Source: an uncultured Pelagibacteraceae bacterium (GTDB lineage Bacteria; Pseudomonadota; Alphaproteobacteria; Pelagibacterales; Pelagibacteraceae). Taken from it: a stretch of 64,000 nt of DNA. Every line of letters starts with the position of its first letter. Position 1 is the first letter of the stretch. A program made the position numbers and the translations under genes. Positions 39,798 to 48,818 of this stretch are shown here, piece by piece. The DNA is taken from positions 17,013 to 81,012 of the forward strand of contig CACGAC010000004.1 in the NCBI GenBank assembly GCA_902571015.1, given 5' to 3'. The notes below the pieces were generated by a model. The model was not told the DNA's origin. It saw only the letters and a list, made by a program, of their open reading frames with translations, and did no database searches.

Positions 39798-40271
39798 TCA
39801 AATTGAACTTCCTAGTGCTATTGGGTTAGAAACCATTGTGGTCAACCAACAATCCTTAAGGGGTCCTTCAGCAGTATATTTTTCCACTTGCCAGTTGAAC
39901 TTATGATAAGTCTTATCTTTATCTAAAATTATCACCTCAAATTGTGCCCATTTGTCACCACCTCCAACCTGTGTAATTGTATGGCTTAAGTGATTTAATA
40001 GCATTTGATATGAGTTGCCTTTAATCATCATTTTGAAATTTGGTAAAGGGCCAGTATTTTTTTTGTTGCTGGGATGCGCAAAATTCCAGGTTTGCTCAAT
40101 ACCACTATCTTTATAATTTAAGTCGTTTTTCTGGAGACCACTTAATTGAATTTCGACAACTTTGGAAGGTTTTATATCACTATTAGGTTTCAGCAATTCA
40201 GCTTTAGTTATTGAAATTGAAAAGAGAAGAATAATAAAGACTCTAAATATTATCTCGAATTTTTTTAACAT
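39798..40271 (-). CDS. DUF4864-like secreted hypothetical protein
   Basis: Signal peptide; VEIQLSGLQKND... DUF4864-like layout. Confidence 0.55.
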   Translation of the reverse strand: MLKKFEIIFRVFIILLFSISITKAELLKPNSDIKPSKVVEIQLSGLQKNDLNYKDSGIEQTWNFAHPSNKKNTGPLPNFKMMIKGNSYQMLLNHLSHTITQVGGGDKWAQFEVIILDKDKTYHKFNWQVEKYTAEGPLKDCWLTTMVSNPIALGSSI

Positions 40272-40286
40272 CTTTTTTTTTAAAAT

Positions 40287-40688
40287 TTAATTAAAGTATT
40301 TCTCGTGCTCTATCTTCGTACATTTATTATCAATGTAAATGATGTCATTTGTCTCAACAATTTTTTTTGCTTCCTCGTTGCTAATGTCTAATTGTAACCA
40401 TAATACTCTTGCATTTATTTTGACAGTTTCTTCTGCAATTGTGACAACTTCATTCGATGGCCTAAACACATCTACTATTTCTACTGGATTATCAATCTCT
40501 GAAATATTTCCAAAAACTTTTTCTCCTAATATTTTTTCTCCTTTCATGGATGGGTTGACAGGATAAACATTAAAACCATTGTCTTGAAGATATTTCATGA
40601 CAATAGATGATGTTTTTGTTAAATCTTTACTTGCGCCTACTAAAGCAATATTTTTATATCTTTTTAAAATTTCTTTTATATTTTCCAT
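40287..40688 (-). CDS. CoA-binding domain protein
   Basis: IALVGASKDLTKTSSIVMKYLQDNGFNVYPVNP, VDVFRPSNEV. Confidence 0.9.
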   Translation of the reverse strand: MENIKEILKRYKNIALVGASKDLTKTSSIVMKYLQDNGFNVYPVNPSMKGEKILGEKVFGNISEIDNPVEIVDVFRPSNEVVTIAEETVKINARVLWLQLDISNEEAKKIVETNDIIYIDNKCTKIEHEKYFN

Positions 40689-40693
40689 TCTAT

Positions 40694-40882
40694 TTACTTT
40701 TTACCCATTATCTTTTCTTCACAAAACTTCTTAGCTTCTTCAATAGTCATTGGTTGATCCAACTTTTGACTACCTGCAATACAAGCATCGATAGATCTTT
40801 TAAAATTATGGTCTCTAAAGGTAAAAATAAAATATATACCAATGATGATTAAGATAATTGTTAGAATATTTTTTACTTTCAC
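40694..40882 (-). CDS. 62-aa hypothetical membrane-anchored protein
   Basis: Single TM then DACIAGSQ...EEAKKFCEEKI. Confidence 0.6.
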   Translation of the reverse strand: MKVKNILTIILIIIGIYFIFTFRDHNFKRSIDACIAGSQKLDQPMTIEEAKKFCEEKIMGKK

Positions 40883-41652
40883 TTATTTCTCCACTTTGGT
40901 TTTCTTTTTTCTAAAAAAGCTGAGATACCTTCTTTTGCATCCATCGCCATCATATTGTATGTCATCATTTGACTGGTATACGAGTATGCTTTTCTCAGTG
41001 GCATTTCTAACTGCTTATAAAAAGCTTGTTTTCCAATTTTGATTGTTAAATTTGATTTTGATGCAATTTTTTTTGCAATTTTCATCGTCTCACTATTTAA
41101 TTTTGATTTTGAAAAATAATCATTAATTAAACCAATTTCCTTCGCGTAATTTGCTTTGATTGGCTCGCCGGTAAGAAGCATTTTCATCATAGGTTTTCTA
41201 TTAATCTTTCTGCTAACTGCAACCATAGGAGTACTACAAAATAATCCAATATTTACTCCTGGTGTTGCAAAAAGTGCATCTTTGGTACTGTAAGCTAAAT
41301 CACAACTAGCAACTAATTGACATCCTGCTGCATAAGCTGCGCCATGAACTTTTGCAATAACAGGTTTTTTACCCTCAACTATTTGAAGCATTAGCTTTGA
41401 ACAAAGATTAAATAATTTTTTATATCTTTCTTTTTTCTTTAAGTCTTTTACTTCTTTTAAATTATGACCTGCGCTAAAACCTTTTCCAGCACCCTCAAGG
41501 ATAATAACTTTTACCTTTTTATCTTTGTCTAATTTTTTTAAAACATTAATTAAATCTTTCAAATTTTTGTAAGATAAAGAGTTATATGTTTTTGGCTCAT
41601 TAATAATAACTCTCGCTATATCTTTATTCTGATTAATGATTTTGATATTCAT
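40879..41652 (-). CDS. Enoyl-CoA hydratase/isomerase family protein
   Basis: GKGFSAGHNLKEV, VHGAAYAAGCQLVASCDLAYS oxyanion-hole region. Confidence 0.92.
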   Translation of the reverse strand: MNIKIINQNKDIARVIINEPKTYNSLSYKNLKDLINVLKKLDKDKKVKVIILEGAGKGFSAGHNLKEVKDLKKKERYKKLFNLCSKLMLQIVEGKKPVIAKVHGAAYAAGCQLVASCDLAYSTKDALFATPGVNIGLFCSTPMVAVSRKINRKPMMKMLLTGEPIKANYAKEIGLINDYFSKSKLNSETMKIAKKIASKSNLTIKIGKQAFYKQLEMPLRKAYSYTSQMMTYNMMAMDAKEGISAFLEKRKPKWRNK

Positions 41653-41658
41653 TAAAAA

Positions 41659-42033
41659 CTATTTAAGTTTACCGTCTTCTCTCATCTTTGCTCTTATCTT
41701 GGTGGCTGAAATTTTTTGTATTTCCTCAGGTAAAACAATTTCTTCTATTTTATAACCAACACCTCTTCCGTAACAAATGTTTGTAATATTGGGTACTAAC
41801 ATAATTTTAAAACGTCCCTCGAATTCTGGATTAAGTTTATCTTCAATATTTTTTTTTACTGTTTCAAAGTCAAATGGATTATCATCAACACCTTGTACAT
41901 CTCTAATTTGTATGCAAACTTGTTCAGTTTTTTTAATTATTTCTTTAAATAATGTATAGTGACCATCATGAAAGGGCTGCCATCTTCCTAACATCTGTGC
42001 AGTTGGTTTTTTATTGTCCCATTTATAAGACAT
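41659..42033 (-). CDS. Cytidylyl/adenylyltransferase-like nucleotidyltransferase
   Basis: MLGRWQPFHDGHYTLF (HxGH-like), ISATKIRAKMRED; Met at 42033 overlaps upstream stop (TAATG). Confidence 0.8.
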   Translation of the reverse strand: MSYKWDNKKPTAQMLGRWQPFHDGHYTLFKEIIKKTEQVCIQIRDVQGVDDNPFDFETVKKNIEDKLNPEFEGRFKIMLVPNITNICYGRGVGYKIEEIVLPEEIQKISATKIRAKMREDGKLK

Positions 42034-42440
42034 TATACTATTTCCTTTAATATTTTTGGTGCCCAATTTTTAGCATCTTGAGTGGTAACATGATAGTTAT
42101 ACTTCTCTGGTTTTACGAACATTTTATTAGTATCATCAAACCTACCTTCTTTAATAGTATCGACCCATATAATAAAATCTGCTGGAAACAGCGCTCTTGC
42201 AGCAGGGGTTGGACAAACAAAATCTGCAACAACATGATTACCTTGATCTCTAAACTCTTTTGCTTTTGCCCACATTCTTTTCGCCTGCCTAGTTCTTCCC
42301 TCTGCTGAAAAATCCCAATCATTTGCTTCTTTTCTCACTTCATCAGCATTGAGCCACTTTGCTTTTAATAATGGAACTAATTCAGAGGCTAAAGTCGTTT
42401 TACCTGAGCCTGGCAAACCCATAATTAATATAATCTTCAT
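42033..42440 (-). CDS. APS kinase-like (CysC-like) P-loop kinase
   Basis: MKIILIMGLPGSGKTTLASELVPLL, WLNADEVRKEANDWDFS, DFVCPTPAARALF. Confidence 0.8.
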   Translation of the reverse strand: MKIILIMGLPGSGKTTLASELVPLLKAKWLNADEVRKEANDWDFSAEGRTRQAKRMWAKAKEFRDQGNHVVADFVCPTPAARALFPADFIIWVDTIKEGRFDDTNKMFVKPEKYNYHVTTQDAKNWAPKILKEIV

Positions 42441-42545
42441 GACTTAAGATAGTTAACAATCCACTCAATTTTAAGCAACAAATATCATTGCGTCATTTGA
42501 TAAAATTCTTTGACAGCTTTTTCAAAAAAGATAATGATCTATAAA

Positions 42546-43274
42546 ATGAATTTTTCTCTAGAAATAAGCCCAACAACAGATCTCGACACTGTTCCACCTG
42601 TAAATGATATTTACATAACAATGTTACCTGGAGGGGATTATCGAGAAACAGCACAACAAGCAGTTGAGTTAGTTAAAAAAGGTTTCAATCCAGTACCTCA
42701 CTTTCCAGCAAGATCAATGCAAGATGAAAAGCAACTAAAAGATTATATTTCTAGGTGTAAAGACGGTGGAGTTAAACAAGTTTTAGTAATTGGTGGCGGA
42801 AGAGAACCGATGGGAAAATTTGATAGCTCGTTTCAACTTTTAGAGACTGGTTATTTTGAGAAGATGACAATAGGAATTGCTGGACACCCAGAGGGGAGTC
42901 CTGATATATCCGACTCAGATTTAGAAAAAGCTATGATAGATAAAAAGCCTTATGCTGATTATATAGTAACACAGTGGTTATTAGATCCCCAGCCTATTAT
43001 AGATTTTGTTTCTAAACAAAGCGTACCAGTGCATGTTGGAATTACTGGGCCACTAAAAATATCAAGCTTAATTAAATTTGCTAATATTGTTGGAGCAAAA
43101 AATTCCTTAAATTTTCTTAAATCTAATTTTACTAAGGCGTTAGATTTATTAAAACCTAAAGACCCTAATGATCTAATTGGGAAAGTTAAATCGCATACTG
43201 ATTTCTTCCACATTTATACATTCGGCGGCTTGAAGGAAACAAACAAGTGGTTGAAGGAGAATGGTTATGTCTAA
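42546..43274 (+). CDS. metF: Methylenetetrahydrofolate reductase-like protein
   Basis: MNFSLEISPTTDLDTVPPVNDIYITMLPGGDYRETAQQAVELVKKGFNPVPHFPARS; ATG at 42546 preferred over TTG extension. Confidence 0.8.
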   Translation: MNFSLEISPTTDLDTVPPVNDIYITMLPGGDYRETAQQAVELVKKGFNPVPHFPARSMQDEKQLKDYISRCKDGGVKQVLVIGGGREPMGKFDSSFQLLETGYFEKMTIGIAGHPEGSPDISDSDLEKAMIDKKPYADYIVTQWLLDPQPIIDFVSKQSVPVHVGITGPLKISSLIKFANIVGAKNSLNFLKSNFTKALDLLKPKDPNDLIGKVKSHTDFFHIYTFGGLKETNKWLKENGYV

Positions 43275-44625
43275 AGAATTTGACTATACTAAACTAAAGC
43301 ATGTTACTTCTGTTGATCAATCAGATCGAAAAGTACCATACAATTTAAGACAAAGTGGGCCTACAAAAGTTGAAATGTTAATTTCAACAAGGGTAAGAAA
43401 GTCACCATATTGGCATCTATCAATGCAGGCAGGTTGTTGGAGAGCAACTGTTTATAACAGAATTTATCATCCAAGGGGATATGTGAAACCTGAGGATGGT
43501 GGTGCAATGGTTGAGTATGATGCAATTGTAAATCATGTAACTATGTGGAATGTTGCTGTTGAAAGACAGATCCAAGTAAAGGGTCCTGATGCAGAAAAGT
43601 TTGTTGATTACGTGATAACTCGAGATGCAACAAAAATCTCTCCGATGCGAGCAAGATATGTAATTTTATGTAACGCTTACGGAGGAGTTTTAAATGATCC
43701 AATACTTTTAAGAATTGCAAAAGATGAATTTTGGTTTTCTTTGTCAGACTCGGACATTGGAATGTATTTACAAGGTGTTAATGCAGACGGTAAATTTAAT
43801 TGCACTATTGAAGAAATTGATGCATGTCCTGTTCAAATTCAAGGGCCAAAATCAAAAGCACTTATGAAGGATTTATTAGGTGATCAAGTTGATTTAGAAA
43901 ATATGCCTTTCTATGGTTTAGCTGAAGTTAAGGTTGCCGGAAGAAGTTGTGTTATCTCTCAATCAGGTTTTTCAGGTGAAGCTGGATATGAAATATATTT
44001 AAGGAATGCAACTTTATATGCCGATGAGATGTGGAATGCTGTTCTTGAAGCTGGAAAAAAACATCAACTAATGGTAATTGCTCCCGCTCATCACAGAAGG
44101 ATTCAAGCTGGGATTCTTTCTTGGGGTCAAGACATGGATCAACAACATAACCCTTTTCAGTGTAATTTAGGTTATCAAGTTTCTTTATCAGGTAAAGGTG
44201 AATGGAAAAAAACTTCTGATTACGTAGGAAAAAAAGCTCTTGAAAAAATGGGTGCTGAAATCAAAGCTGGAAAAAAACCATATAAGTTACAGTTAGTTGG
44301 TCTTGAGTTAGGAGGAAAACCAATTGATGATTATGCACCAGATTTTTGGTTGATATCTAATGCAGATGGTGGTGATCCAGTTGGTTTTGTAACATCACCG
44401 TGGTGGCATCCTGAAAAGAAAACTAATATTGCTATGGGCTATGTTCCATTTGATGGAACTTTAAATGCAAATGGCTTTCCTAAAGGTAAAGTTGGAACTA
44501 AATTTAAAGTTCATTTACCAGAGAAATATTCAAATAAACCAGGAACACCTGTTGATGCTGTCATAGTTGATATTCCATTTAAGGAATCATATAACGCTAA
44601 CACTAGAGAAGTGGTATCAGGTTAA
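43261..44625 (+). CDS. GcvT/DmdA-family THF-dependent methyltransferase (demethylase) of unknown substrate
   Basis: STRVRKSPYWHLSMQAGCWRATVYN, WNVAVERQIQVKGPDAEKFVDYVITRD, LNDPILLRIAKDEFWFSLSDSD, VQIQGPKSK. Confidence 0.85.
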   Translation: MVMSKEFDYTKLKHVTSVDQSDRKVPYNLRQSGPTKVEMLISTRVRKSPYWHLSMQAGCWRATVYNRIYHPRGYVKPEDGGAMVEYDAIVNHVTMWNVAVERQIQVKGPDAEKFVDYVITRDATKISPMRARYVILCNAYGGVLNDPILLRIAKDEFWFSLSDSDIGMYLQGVNADGKFNCTIEEIDACPVQIQGPKSKALMKDLLGDQVDLENMPFYGLAEVKVAGRSCVISQSGFSGEAGYEIYLRNATLYADEMWNAVLEAGKKHQLMVIAPAHHRRIQAGILSWGQDMDQQHNPFQCNLGYQVSLSGKGEWKKTSDYVGKKALEKMGAEIKAGKKPYKLQLVGLELGGKPIDDYAPDFWLISNADGGDPVGFVTSPWWHPEKKTNIAMGYVPFDGTLNANGFPKGKVGTKFKVHLPEKYSNKPGTPVDAVIVDIPFKESYNANTREVVSG

Positions 44626-44634
44626 TTATTTTTT

Positions 44635-44654
44635 AGGGGAGTTTGCGCTCCCCT
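44635..44654 (+). terminator. Hairpin terminator after gcvT-like gene
   Basis: AGGGGAG-tttgcg-CTCCCCT followed by TT. Confidence 0.8.
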
Positions 44655-44665
44655 TTAAATCATAA

Positions 44666-44770
44666 ATGACAAAAAGTTTCATTATTGCAGTTTGCATTAT
44701 CATCGCTATTGCATTATTACTATTTCCATTGATCATATCTTACAAGGAACAAAAAAATAAAAAAAAATAA
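44666..44770 (+). CDS. 34-aa single-TM small protein
   Basis: MTKSFIIAVCIIIAIALLLFPLIISYKEQKNKKK*; TAA immediately abuts next ATG. Confidence 0.45.
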   Translation: MTKSFIIAVCIIIAIALLLFPLIISYKEQKNKKK

Positions 44771-45313
44771 ATGTTTGCGGAATTTTTAAATATAGTTTTT
44801 AAATCTATAAAATTAGATAAAACTCTTTACAGTGACAACAAAAATTTTGGTGAAGCTGCAATATATTTTGCAGGTTTGATAATGATATTAGACGGTGTAG
44901 CTGGAGCAGTGGCTGCAAATACTGTTGTAAAAACAGCTATAGGAATGTCTGGTCTAACAGCAATTTTAACTTGGTTCGTATGGGCAATTTTTATTTATGT
45001 GATTGGTGTAAAATTATTTCCAGATAAGCAAACAAAAGTACCTTTTAAAAAAGTTTTGGTAGCAGTTGGTTTTGCTCATGCGCCAGGTTTACTAAGATTT
45101 TTTGCATTAACCCCCGAATTAATGATACCAATCATTTTTCTTACTCAATTCTGGATTTTTGCAAGTTTAATTATTTCAATAAAGCAAATTTTAAATTTAA
45201 AATCTAATTTTAAAGCATTTGGAATAATATTTTTATCTTTTTTAATCATTGCTTTTTTGTCAATATCCTTTGTAATGAGTAGAATGAATGCCTTACCGAT
45301 AAATAGTATCTAA
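44771..45313 (+). CDS. Yip1-family membrane protein
   Basis: 180 aa, multiple TM, FKKVLVAVGFAHAPGLL. Confidence 0.65.
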   Translation: MFAEFLNIVFKSIKLDKTLYSDNKNFGEAAIYFAGLIMILDGVAGAVAANTVVKTAIGMSGLTAILTWFVWAIFIYVIGVKLFPDKQTKVPFKKVLVAVGFAHAPGLLRFFALTPELMIPIIFLTQFWIFASLIISIKQILNLKSNFKAFGIIFLSFLIIAFLSISFVMSRMNALPINSI

Positions 45314-45480
45314 ATTGGAAAAATTGTTTTCGATAACCTGCATGATTTACAAATTTTAAATCCAGTCAAAATTAAATTTTGGGTAACACTTTCATCAGTT
45401 TTTTTACATTCATCACAGATATCATTTAACTCATCAGCGTTCGTGTTATGCTGATCTTTAATATAATCATCTTCAATCAT
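45310..45480 (-). CDS. 56-aa zinc-ribbon-like small protein
   Basis: MIEDDYIKDQHNTNADELNDICDECKKTDESVTQNLILTGFKICKSCRLSKTIFPI*; CxxC...CxxC; not in ORF track. Confidence 0.6.
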   Translation of the reverse strand: MIEDDYIKDQHNTNADELNDICDECKKTDESVTQNLILTGFKICKSCRLSKTIFPI

Positions 45481-46084
45481 TATCGGTCAAACCCGCTCCT
45501 GCTGCACCCTCTTTTAAACTATCTGTTTCCTCTACAAATGTATTCTCTGCAAGTTTGTAGAGATTTTTCCAATCTTGATCGGAAAAATTATCCTCATTGT
45601 TTAAAAAACTGATTTCTACTTTTTTTGTTAACATTGGCATTTCTTTATCCCAAATATTAGACGAGATATTTACATTAAAGTTCAATAAAAATTTACAATC
45701 ATCAAATGAAATTAATAATTTTTTTCCAATAATTTCTGAAGCTCTGCTTAAAAAAGGTAAAAGCAACAATGGGTAAGCAAGATTTTCAATTGAGCACTTT
45801 TTAAAAGTCTCAGTATTTTTTACTTGGTCAATAAAATTCACACCTAACATTATTGGACAAAAAGATGATCTATCTGATTTGTTAATCTTATTGATTAATT
45901 TTATCTCTTCAAAATTTTCTTTTTTTTTATTTCGGTAATATTGATTAAGATGTTTGATCCCTGGAAAACCAAATAATTCGGATAATCTTATAGATTTCCC
46001 AACTTCCTCTGCTATACCCCATGAATAACCAGCAGCTCGACTTGCCCTCTTAGCTATAGTTTCTATCTCACTCAAAGACTTCAT
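45473..46084 (-). CDS. DUF3726 family protein
   Basis: SLSEIETIAKRASRAAGYSWGIAEEVGKSIRLSELFGFPG. Confidence 0.75.
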   Translation of the reverse strand: MKSLSEIETIAKRASRAAGYSWGIAEEVGKSIRLSELFGFPGIKHLNQYYRNKKKENFEEIKLINKINKSDRSSFCPIMLGVNFIDQVKNTETFKKCSIENLAYPLLLLPFLSRASEIIGKKLLISFDDCKFLLNFNVNISSNIWDKEMPMLTKKVEISFLNNEDNFSDQDWKNLYKLAENTFVEETDSLKEGAAGAGLTDND

Positions 46085-46087
46085 AGT

Positions 46088-47749
46088 TTAAGAATGAGTT
46101 TTATAAACCCATTGCTCATCATAATCTTTTAATTCGTTAGGGAGTGGCGCACCTTGAAACATACATATTCTCAACCACTTATCAGATCTTGGGTCAAATT
46201 TTAAAGCTCCAAAAAAAGATAATTTTAATCTCAGCATATCAATTGGAACTAAATTTTCTCCGATAGTATTATCTTGTATTTCTGAATATGGAAATTTTTC
46301 AATAATAAAGGCTCTTCTAACAACATGTCTTAAATCAGAATTATCAATTAAAAATTGATTAATTTTTAAATTATTTTTTAAAGGTAACAGTCTCTGATAC
46401 AATTTTTTAATATCTCTAGCTATTGCCAAAGGTTGCTCTAAATCTGCACCACTCTCCTCAAAACGATTAGCTAATCTTGGCTCTTCTTTATTTTTTGAAA
46501 TAAACCAAAATTTCTGATTACTCTCCTCTATATTAAAATTAATTTTTAAAATATCCGAATATTTATTTTCTAAAATCCTTTTCAAATCTCCGACATTACG
46601 TTCAGTTGGAATATTAAAGTATTTTTCTTCCTCAGAGGTCATTTGTCCAACCAATGGCTGAACTATATTGCCAAATGGCTCCATCATTAATGAGACAACG
46701 TATTCTATACACTCCTCACAAGTCTCTTTCTCTAGCCAAAAATAAATTTCATTGAAAGGGTAATCTTTTTGAAAATCAAATTTGTTCTCTAAAAAACTTA
46801 TGAATTTTTTGATATCTTTTAGTAAAAGTTTAATTTTTTTGAGTTGATATTCACTCTCTGTATTCCAGCTAATAATATTTTTAAGAGAACTTTTCACACA
46901 ATCTATAAATAAATCTCTATCTTTTTTTTTAACAATTTTAATTTCTCTTATTTTTTTAAGTGCAATTTCTCTACTAAGTATCCAATTATTTAATAAAGTT
47001 GGATGATTAACAATAAATGGTGCCATTCCTAATCCGGTAGAATTTCCTATGCCCAAATTTCTACAAATTTTAGGATCTAATCTAACAGCTGAATTAGGAT
47101 TTTTATTTTTTGCAACATGATTAACTTGATCAAATGTAAATTGTCTAACTAGATAAACTAACATCATCTCTAATCTGAAAGGTCCGTTAATTTCTTCTCT
47201 ATTTTTAATTCTAAATCGATCTGCTAAACCAAACTTTCCTGATCCATAAACTGCAGTCGTTCTATATAAATATCCAACTTTTTCAAGTAACTCTAAATCA
47301 GGTTGGTTTCCATTACTTAAACTTTCAACAACATGATCAAATACCCTAACAGATTTATTTGCTCTAGATAATGTTAACTCTTTGTAAGACAACCTACCAA
47401 CTTCCTGTTTTGGAACTTCATTTCTTAATCTGTCAATGTCTTCTTTTAAAGGTACTCCATCATGTAATGTAAAAGCTGCATCCCACTTAGTTGCTATTAC
47501 CCTATCTGATCTTTCATCATCACTAATTTTGTTTGCATAACAAATTAAAGAATAAACCCTGTCTTTTTTTTTAAATGAGTATACTGCTGTACCATAACCT
47601 CCTTTGTCTAAATCAAACAAGTCTCTATTATATTGCCAATCTTTAAATTCACTTAAAAAACTTCGCAAAAAAGATAACCTTGATTGATGAAAGGAACCAA
47701 GTCTTGATAACTTCATTATAATATTTGGATCTCTTAGTTCTATATTCAT
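46088..47749 (-). CDS. Uncharacterised 553-aa protein in DUF3726 / dipeptidase operon
   Basis: Long ORF, no recognised catalytic motif; 3 nt from neighbours. Confidence 0.8.
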   Translation of the reverse strand: MNIELRDPNIIMKLSRLGSFHQSRLSFLRSFLSEFKDWQYNRDLFDLDKGGYGTAVYSFKKKDRVYSLICYANKISDDERSDRVIATKWDAAFTLHDGVPLKEDIDRLRNEVPKQEVGRLSYKELTLSRANKSVRVFDHVVESLSNGNQPDLELLEKVGYLYRTTAVYGSGKFGLADRFRIKNREEINGPFRLEMMLVYLVRQFTFDQVNHVAKNKNPNSAVRLDPKICRNLGIGNSTGLGMAPFIVNHPTLLNNWILSREIALKKIREIKIVKKKDRDLFIDCVKSSLKNIISWNTESEYQLKKIKLLLKDIKKFISFLENKFDFQKDYPFNEIYFWLEKETCEECIEYVVSLMMEPFGNIVQPLVGQMTSEEEKYFNIPTERNVGDLKRILENKYSDILKINFNIEESNQKFWFISKNKEEPRLANRFEESGADLEQPLAIARDIKKLYQRLLPLKNNLKINQFLIDNSDLRHVVRRAFIIEKFPYSEIQDNTIGENLVPIDMLRLKLSFFGALKFDPRSDKWLRICMFQGAPLPNELKDYDEQWVYKTHS

Positions 47750-47751
47750 AT

Positions 47752-48717
47752 CTAGATAGTCTTATAAAAGTTATACCAATTGTTACCTAGTATTCCATTG
47801 GTCTCAGTCTCTGAAAAACCAACCTTTTTTAAACCTGTTTCCAAGTTTTTAAAACCTCTTGCATCCTCAAACCAATTAGGTTGTTTAGGAAATCCTGGTT
47901 TATTTTTAGAGCCTTCTCCATAATTTTTATTTTTAGACCAGGTTCCATTTCTCATCCATTCAACAACCTCATCTGGTTGATTCAAACAAAGATCTGATCC
48001 TATACCAATATTATTGATATCCATTATTTCTGCTGTTTTAGCCACCATTTCACAAAAGCTTTCTAGAGAACAATTTGTATTGTCCTTAAGATGATGCGGA
48101 TATAAAGATAAACCTAATATTCCTCCGCTTTCACTTAAAGTTTTTAATAACTGAGAAGACTTATTTCTTTTTGCTGCGTGCCAAAAAGAGGGGTTTGCAT
48201 GAGTGATTGCAATTGGTTTTTCACTAAACTCAATTGCATCAAAAGTACTTTTTTCTGCTGAATGAGACATATCCACTACAATACCCACTCTATTCATTTC
48301 TCGGATAACTTCCCGTCCAAAATTAGTTACTCCACTATCATTTTTTTCATAACAACCTGTCGCTAACAATGATTGATTGTTGTAAGTGAGTTGCATAAAT
48401 CTACATCCAAGACTATGAACTTTTTCAACTAAATTAATATCATCTTCTATTGGAGAACAATTTTGAAAACCAAAAAAAATTGCAGTTTTATTCTCTTTAT
48501 TTGCTTTTTCAATATCAGTGAAACTTTGACCTAAAAAAATTAAATCTGAATTTTCTTTTAATAAAGTTTGCCATTTTTTTATTTCGTTTTGAAGTTCATC
48601 AAAGTCTTCATGATAAACTATTGTAACATGAACTGCATCTAGGCCAGCCTCACGATTAATCTCAAAAACTTTTCGTGACCATTTACAATATTGAAGGTTA
48701 TCGATTTTAAATTTCAT
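47752..48717 (-). CDS. Membrane dipeptidase (peptidase M19)
   Basis: GIVVDMSHSAEKSTFDAIEFSEKPIAITHANPS, IGIGSDLCLN, LGNNWYNFY. Confidence 0.9.
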   Translation of the reverse strand: MKFKIDNLQYCKWSRKVFEINREAGLDAVHVTIVYHEDFDELQNEIKKWQTLLKENSDLIFLGQSFTDIEKANKENKTAIFFGFQNCSPIEDDINLVEKVHSLGCRFMQLTYNNQSLLATGCYEKNDSGVTNFGREVIREMNRVGIVVDMSHSAEKSTFDAIEFSEKPIAITHANPSFWHAAKRNKSSQLLKTLSESGGILGLSLYPHHLKDNTNCSLESFCEMVAKTAEIMDINNIGIGSDLCLNQPDEVVEWMRNGTWSKNKNYGEGSKNKPGFPKQPNWFEDARGFKNLETGLKKVGFSETETNGILGNNWYNFYKTI

Positions 48718-48720
48718 TTT

Positions 48721-48738
48721 GGTTAATTTTAGTTAACC
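48721..48738. promoter_or_regulatory. Small dyad upstream of dipeptidase operon
   Basis: GGTTAA-ttttag-TTAACC, perfect 6-bp arms just upstream of the ATG. Confidence 0.4.
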
Positions 48739-48818
48739 ATACCAAGTTGTTTTTTAAATACTATTTATTTTATTGAAATTTTAATCTAATTTTGAAATAA
48801 ATATTCTGCGAATAAATC

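Noticed and set aside
9863-42440. Phosphoramidate-like (CysC-like kinase + GATase + nucleotidyltransferase) pathway
   Set aside because: The GATase at 9863 is >30 kb from the CysC-like pair and has no shared context; analogy too weak to claim
42510-42545. N-terminal extension of the MetF-like ORF
   Set aside because: Depends on a TTG start; ATG at 42546 fits the family N-terminus (MNFSLEISP)
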